Shown here one piece after another: positions 60,200 to 64,000 of a DNA stretch of 64,000 nt (position 1 is its first letter; each line of letters starts with the position of its first letter). The DNA is taken from positions 310,001-374,000 of the forward strand of contig NZ_PZYZ01000001.1 in the NCBI RefSeq assembly GCF_003047295.1, read 5' to 3'. Under the pieces are notes generated by a model, which was given only the letters and a program-made list of their open reading frames with translations, made no database searches and had not been told where the DNA came from. The position numbers and the translations under genes are program-made. Origin of the DNA: Nocardioides sediminis (GTDB lineage Bacteria > Actinomycetota > Actinomycetes > Propionibacteriales > Nocardioidaceae).

Positions 60200-61026
60200 G
60201 GTCGTGCTCCTGTCCGGTCCATGGCGCGCAGCTCGCGCCACCACTTGGCCAGCACCGGCACCATCACCGCGGTGTTGACGAGAAACATGGCCGTGTAGCC
60301 GGCCAGGAACAGCGGCGGCCAGGCCAGCAGGAGGAACATCCAGCAGAACGTCCCGTAGTCGGTCGGCAGGATCACCCACATGCGCAACGGGTGCTCGGTC
60401 GTGGCAGTCGTGGTGGACACAGCGGTCGGTGTGCCGTGCAGCCGGCGCAGGAGCGGCATCGTCACCAGGCCGAAGAAGCTCATCATGTCGACGACCAGGA
60501 AGGCGACCGGCACCAGCAACCACGCCGGGTCCTCCAGCGGCGGGAAGCGGTACCAGGAGATCAGCACCGCCAGGTGCAGGGTGGCGGTCTTGACGCAGTC
60601 GACCGTGTGGTCGAGGTACTCCCCGCTCAGCGAGCCCGAGCCGCGCAGGCGGGCGAGCTGGCCGTCCACCGAGTCCAGGACGTAGCCGCCTGCCAGCAGC
60701 ACGGCCACGGCGACCCCCAGCCACCACGAGGGCTCGAGGGTGGCCAGCAGCACCAGCCCGGCAGCACTGAGGGTCGCACTGATCGCGGTCGCCCCGTTGG
60801 GGGTCACCCCGAGGACGTGGACCGCCGCCGCCACCACCCGCCCCGCCGGCCGGTTGACGAGCCTGGAGTACGCCGCCGTGCCCCGCGACGGCTTCTGGGC
60901 GGCGCGCAACGCCTCCAGGTTGCTGCGGAACTGTGTCCCGACACCTGGCTGCGGTGCGTTCCCGCCCGCCTCGCGGTGCATCTCCGTCGTCCTGCCCATC
61001 CCCGGACCCCCCAGTCTCGTCGCCAT
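60196..61026 (-). CDS. CDP-alcohol phosphatidyltransferase family protein
   Basis: This encodes 276 aa with about six membrane segments. The catalytic CDP-OH signature D-x2-D-G-x2-A-R-x8-G-x3-D-x3-D is complete: DSVDGQLARLRGSGSLSGEYLD, then HTVD (about residues 115-140). It transfers a phospho-alcohol from a CDP-activated donor, or a CDP-lipid head, to an alcohol acceptor. In a polysaccharide operon, and with a TagD-like cytidylyltransferase 1.2 kb away, it may attach a phosphoglycerol-like group or make a special lipid. ATG 60999 is an alternative start. First gene of the operon. Confidence 0.87.
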   Translation of the reverse strand: MATRLGGPGMGRTTEMHREAGGNAPQPGVGTQFRSNLEALRAAQKPSRGTAAYSRLVNRPAGRVVAAAVHVLGVTPNGATAISATLSAAGLVLLATLEPSWWLGVAVAVLLAGGYVLDSVDGQLARLRGSGSLSGEYLDHTVDCVKTATLHLAVLISWYRFPPLEDPAWLLVPVAFLVVDMMSFFGLVTMPLLRRLHGTPTAVSTTTATTEHPLRMWVILPTDYGTFCWMFLLLAWPPLFLAGYTAMFLVNTAVMVPVLAKWWRELRAMDRTGARP

Positions 61027-61060
61027 GTCAGTTGCCCGCTCGGGGCCCGGGCGAGCGATC

Positions 61061-61072
61061 TATGCTGCGGAC
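61061..61072 (+). promoter_or_regulatory. Leaderless -10 TATGCT for the GT4 gene
   Basis: TATGCT (61061-61066) lies 6 nt before GTG 61073. Confidence 0.5.
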
Positions 61073-62218
61073 GTGTCCGCCCCGACCCTGCTGATCGCCA
61101 CACCGTCCTGTGACGTCTACGGCTCCGACCTGCAGATGCTGGAGACGGTCCGTGCGGTCCGGGACGCGGGCTGGCAGGTCGTGGTGACCGCGCCGGCCGG
61201 TGGTCCGCTGGCGGAGCGGCTGACCCACCTGGGCGCCACCGTCCGGGTGGTCCCGGCCCCGGTCCTGCGCCGGGCGGACGCCAGCCCTGCCGGCGTGGCA
61301 GCGCTCGTCGGACGTGCTGTCCGCGCCCTGCCCGCCATGGTCCGGCTGGTGCGCTCGGTGGCGCCGGACGTGGTGCTGGTCAACACGATCACGCTGCCGT
61401 TGTGGCCGGCCGTGGCGCGCCTGGTCCGGCGTCCGGTGGTCGTCCACGTCCACGAGGCCGAGGACAAGGACCCGCGCGTGGTGCGGCGCGTCATGGCCGC
61501 GCCCCTGGCCCTCGCCGCGGTGGTGGTGATGAACAGCCGCACCACCCTGGAGTCCCTCGGCGGTGTCGCACCCTTCGTGCGTCGGCGCTCGACCGTGGTC
61601 CACAACGGCGTCGAGCCACCGCCGACCGATCCGGGTCCGCGGGCGCGAGGATCGCGTGCCCGCCTCGTCGTCGTCGGACGGCTGACCCGGCGCAAGGGAT
61701 GCGACGTCGCCCTGGAGGCCGTCGCCGCCCTGGTCCGTCTCGGGTACGACGTCGAGCTCGAGCTCGTGGGCAGCCCGGCCCCGGGTGGCGAGTCCTTCGT
61801 GGACGAGCTGCGCGAGCGGGCCTCCCGACCGGACCTGGCCGGCCGGGTCGCCCTCACCGGCTATGCCACGGACGTCTGGTCCGCGCTTGAGCGAGCCGAC
61901 ATCGTGCTGGCGCCGTCGCTGGGGGAGTCCTTCGGGAACGCCGTCGTCGAGGCGCAGCTGGCGTGCCGGCCGGTCGTGGCCACGGGCGTCCAGGGACACC
62001 TGGAGACCGTGCGCGACGGAGAGACCGGCCTCCTGGTGCCGTGGGGTGATCCCCGGGCGCTCGCCGACGCGACCGCCAGGCTGCTCGAGGACGAGGCGTT
62101 GGCGCAGTCCCTCGCACGGCGCGGTCGGGGGGTCGCCCTGGAGTCCTTCACCGCGGCGCGCTACCGCGAGGAGATGTCGCGTCTCCTCGGGACCGTCGCT
62201 GGCCGTGCTCATCGCTGA
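61073..62218 (+). CDS. GT4 family glycosyltransferase
   Basis: This encodes 381 aa from GTG 61073 (VSAPTLLIATPSCDVYGSDLQML). The GT-B C-terminal half has LVVVGRLTRRKGCDVALEAV, VALTGYATDVWSALERADIV and SLGESFGNAVVEAQLACRPVV (the E-x7-E nucleotide-sugar motif). It is divergent from the CDP-alcohol phosphotransferase gene and its end overlaps the convergent cytidylyltransferase by 10 bp. The sugar is unknown. Confidence 0.9.
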   Translation: MSAPTLLIATPSCDVYGSDLQMLETVRAVRDAGWQVVVTAPAGGPLAERLTHLGATVRVVPAPVLRRADASPAGVAALVGRAVRALPAMVRLVRSVAPDVVLVNTITLPLWPAVARLVRRPVVVHVHEAEDKDPRVVRRVMAAPLALAAVVVMNSRTTLESLGGVAPFVRRRSTVVHNGVEPPPTDPGPRARGSRARLVVVGRLTRRKGCDVALEAVAALVRLGYDVELELVGSPAPGGESFVDELRERASRPDLAGRVALTGYATDVWSALERADIVLAPSLGESFGNAVVEAQLACRPVVATGVQGHLETVRDGETGLLVPWGDPRALADATARLLEDEALAQSLARRGRGVALESFTAARYREEMSRLLGTVAGRAHR

Positions 62219-62694
62219 TGGGGCACGCCGACGCCGTTGACGCCGGCTGCCCGTCCCCGGGGAGCCCCGCCGGACGCCGAGAGTGCGGCCAGTGCGCGGC
62301 GCAGCTCGGTGCTCGACGTGTGTGCGGTGTAGGGCAGGTAGACGACCTGCACCCCGAGCGGTGAGAAGTCGGACTCGAGCCGGTCGCCCTTCGGCGTGCC
62401 GCGCCAGTCGTCGCCCTTGAAGATCCGGTCGAAGCGCAGGACCCCCCACGTGTCGACCTTGTCGGGCACGGTCTCGGCGAAGACGTCGTCCACGCAGGAG
62501 ATGTGACGCACGATCTCGATGCGCTCGACCAACGGGATGAACGGCAGGTGCCCCTTCGCCTGGAGGCACATCTCGTCGGAGACGACGCCGGCGATGAGGT
62601 GGTCGCACCGCTCCCGGGCGTGCTTGAGGATGTTGAGGTGACCGACGTGGAAGAGGTCGTACACCCCGGGTGCGTAACCCACGATCGTCGTCAT
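62209..62694 (-). CDS. TagD-like glycerol-3-phosphate cytidylyltransferase family protein
   Basis: This encodes 161 aa from ATG 62694. It has the nucleotidyltransferase HxGH motif in GVYDLFHVGHLNILKHA, the RxxGDDW-type block RIFKGDDWRGT and the late SSTELRR (I-S-S/T-T-x-x-R) motif, all as in TagD/GCT. Such enzymes make CDP-glycerol for wall teichoic acids or capsules. The ~30-residue Gly/Ala-rich tail is extra. A leader of ~95 nt and an inverted repeat over its promoter suggest regulation. Confidence 0.85.
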   Translation of the reverse strand: MTTIVGYAPGVYDLFHVGHLNILKHARERCDHLIAGVVSDEMCLQAKGHLPFIPLVERIEIVRHISCVDDVFAETVPDKVDTWGVLRFDRIFKGDDWRGTPKGDRLESDFSPLGVQVVYLPYTAHTSSTELRRALAALSASGGAPRGRAAGVNGVGVPHQR

Positions 62695-62789
62695 GCTGGT
62701 CCCTTCGGAGCCGTGGCGGTGTGTCCGGAACGCGCGCCCGGAACTGGCTGGGACTGCACTGGTGAGGTGCCGGGGGAGAGCCGCTGCCG

Positions 62790-62893
62790 TACCTAAAGAG
62801 TAGGTAGGGCGCAGGCTCGGGGCATGCCACAAATGGGGCAAGTACGGGCGCACTCGTCGCCCGCCGAGCGGCCGGCGCCCCCCAAATCGGGCA
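62790..62893 (-). promoter_or_regulatory. Promoter of the cytidylyltransferase gene with inverted repeat and two AAAT motifs
   Basis: TACCTA-AAGAG-TAGGTA (62790-62806) overlaps a minus-strand -10 TACTCT (62797-62802), so transcription should start near 62790. TGCCACAAATGGGGCA (62825-62840) is centred ~42 bp upstream of that point, and CCCAAATCGGGCA (62881-62893) lies further up. Both resemble the site at 54397-54413. Confidence 0.45.
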
Positions 62894-63141
62894 CGTCCGC
62901 GGCGGCCGCCCTGGACGTGGAGCGCAAAGCAGACCCCCCGGACGGACTAGTGGCGCTGGGCGACGTGCACGAGGTGGCGTGACGCGCCCGTCGGAGCGGG
63001 CGCGGTGGGTCCGCTCGACCCGGTCATGGGCCTCGCCGTCGGCCTGTCGTGGGCGTGGTCGTGTGCCCCAGCGTGTGCATCAGCGTGTTGCATCGGCGTG
63101 GGCCTGCGTGCCTGGGCGCGGGTCGGACCGGAGCGCGACGG
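62894..63141. other. Intergenic region upstream of the cytidylyltransferase gene
   Basis: No gene is supported. CGCGCCCG-TCGGAG-CGGGCGCG (62983-63004) is a perfect 8-bp hairpin and a candidate terminator for the sugar transferase that ends at 63142. Short imperfect repeats of GCGTGTGCATC and GCGTGTTGCATC type lie near 63065-63100. Confidence 0.4.
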
Positions 63142-64000
63142 CTAGTAGGCGCCGCGGTGGTCCAGGACCGCCCCGATGGTGCGGCACAGGATGGACAGGT
63201 CCAGGCCCAGCGACCAGTTGTCGACGTACTGGACGTCGAGACGCACCGTCTCGGGCCACGTGAGGTCCGAGCGTCCCGAGACCTGCCAGAGCCCCGTCAA
63301 CCCGGGCTTGACGACCAGCCGGCGGCGCGGGTCGACGTCGTACCGCTCGACCTCCTCGGGCAGGGCCGGTCGGGGACCCACCAGCGACATGTCGCCGGTG
63401 ACGACGTTCCACAGCTGGGGCAGCTCGTCGACGGAGTAGCGCCGCAACCAGCGCCCCAGCGGGGTCACACGTGGGTCGGCACGCATCTTGAACAGCACGG
63501 CGTCGCACTCGTTGAGCCGCGCCAGCTCGACGCGGTCTTCCTCGGCCGTCCGGCTCATGGTCCGGAACTTGACCATCGTGAAGAGCTTGCCGTCCTTGCC
63601 GACGCGCTGCTGCCGGAAGAGGGCGGGCCCGGGGCTCTCGCGGCGGATCATCACCGCGACCGCGAGGAGGAGTGGGGACAGGACCACCAGGCCCATCAGT
63701 GCGGCCACCCGCTCGCCGACCTCCTTGACGAGGCGGCGCGGTCCGCGGGTGGGCGCCGGGCGGACGTGGAGCAGGTCGAGGCCGACGCCCTGGACGACCG
63801 AGGTCCGCGAGGGCCGTACGTCGAGCAGCCCGGTGCCGACGTAGACGCTGAGGTGCTGCGCCGGGGAGGCCCACAGGAGGCGACGCACGGTCGTGAAGGG
63901 GAGCTCGCTGCCGGGCAGCAGGACGAGGGCGTCGGCTCCCTGACGGGCCGCGAACTCGGCGGCCTGCGGGAACCCGGTCCACATCGAGACCTCGTCCTCG
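63142..64000 (-). CDS. Initiating sugar transferase (WcaJ/undecaprenyl-phosphate hexose-1-P transferase), 5' end outside window
   Basis: At least 286 aa; the frame is open to the window edge. The bacterial sugar transferase domain covers the C-terminal ~200 residues: a membrane segment (ALMGLVVLSPLLLAVAVMI), GPALFRQQRVGKDGKLFTMVKFRTM, PLGRWLRRYSVDELPQLWNV, GDMSLVGPRP and KPGLTGLWQVSGRSDLTWPE. Upstream residues (ADALVLLPGSELPFTTVRRLL) belong to the CoA-binding-like domain of long WcaJ/WbaP-type enzymes. It loads the first sugar phosphate onto undecaprenyl phosphate and so starts the repeat unit assembled by the other enzymes here. Confidence 0.93.
   Translation of the reverse strand, partial: EDEVSMWTGFPQAAEFAARQGADALVLLPGSELPFTTVRRLLWASPAQHLSVYVGTGLLDVRPSRTSVVQGVGLDLLHVRPAPTRGPRRLVKEVGERVAALMGLVVLSPLLLAVAVMIRRESPGPALFRQQRVGKDGKLFTMVKFRTMSRTAEEDRVELARLNECDAVLFKMRADPRVTPLGRWLRRYSVDELPQLWNVVTGDMSLVGPRPALPEEVERYDVDPRRRLVVKPGLTGLWQVSGRSDLTWPETVRLDVQYVDNWSLGLDLSILCRTIGAVLDHRGAY

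Overview
The window is very GC-rich DNA from an actinobacterium, most likely a Nocardioides-like member of the Nocardioidaceae (Propionibacteriales). This is inferred from gene content and neighbourhoods, not from a marker gene: DUF3000-rnd-hemE, a coproporphyrin-type heme branch (cgoX-chdC), a DesA3-type desaturase with its ferredoxin reductase, LigD-polymerase and LigC, and many genes whose start codon lies 6-7 nt downstream of a TAnnnT -10 element, the hallmark of leaderless transcripts. There is no integrase, transposase, cas gene or rRNA operon.

Region 1 (1-12.2 kb) is mostly housekeeping: the C-terminal part of an HrpA-type helicase, a PemK/MazF-like protein preceded by a candidate structured RNA (2485-2575), a solute-binding lipoprotein, RNase D, DUF3000, HemE, a NYN-LOTUS protein, a DUF4349 lipoprotein, and CgoX-ChdC, which with HemE covers three steps of heme synthesis. 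Region 2 (12.2-24.8 kb) has a large GT-C-like membrane protein, a lipoprotein, an acyl-CoA synthetase, a GNAT protein with a broken or non-canonical 5' end, a patatin-like hydrolase, MsrB, a fatty-acid desaturation operon whose reductase gene carries a premature TAA, the LigD polymerase, a DinB-like protein and a sulfotransferase. Region 3 (24.8-33.1 kb) has a GT4-Stealth fusion interrupted in frame by a palindromic element, LigC, a four-gene ABC export operon and an unusual tRNA-Gln(TTG)-like gene whose 5' half is duplicated.

Region 4 (33.1-42.2 kb) is a core block, glmU-prs, an ABC-2 exporter, rplY (L25/Ctc) and pth, with a repeat-rich gap upstream of glmU. Region 5 (41.3-64 kb) is a cell-surface and exopolysaccharide locus: one small anchored secreted protein, two giant paralogous secreted proteins (propeller-like + LamG + PKD), a beta-helix protein, a FemAB-like acyltransferase, a predicted sugar transferase, a Wzz/BY-kinase, an O-antigen ligase/polymerase, a Wzx-like flippase, two glycosyltransferases, a CDP-alcohol phosphotransferase, a TagD-like cytidylyltransferase and a WcaJ-like initiating sugar transferase that runs off the window. 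The minus-strand genes overlap by 4 nt (ATGA/GTGA), indicating translational coupling.

The most unusual signals are two intergenic arrays 51 kb apart with a 42-nt period built around a TGCGCA core (4680-4960 and 56110-56460), the candidate structured RNA, the in-frame palindrome in the GT4-Stealth gene, the nonsense codon in the desaturase reductase beneath an intact DesT-like operator, the duplicated tRNA-like gene, and a shared AAAT-centred motif in front of the exopolysaccharide promoters.
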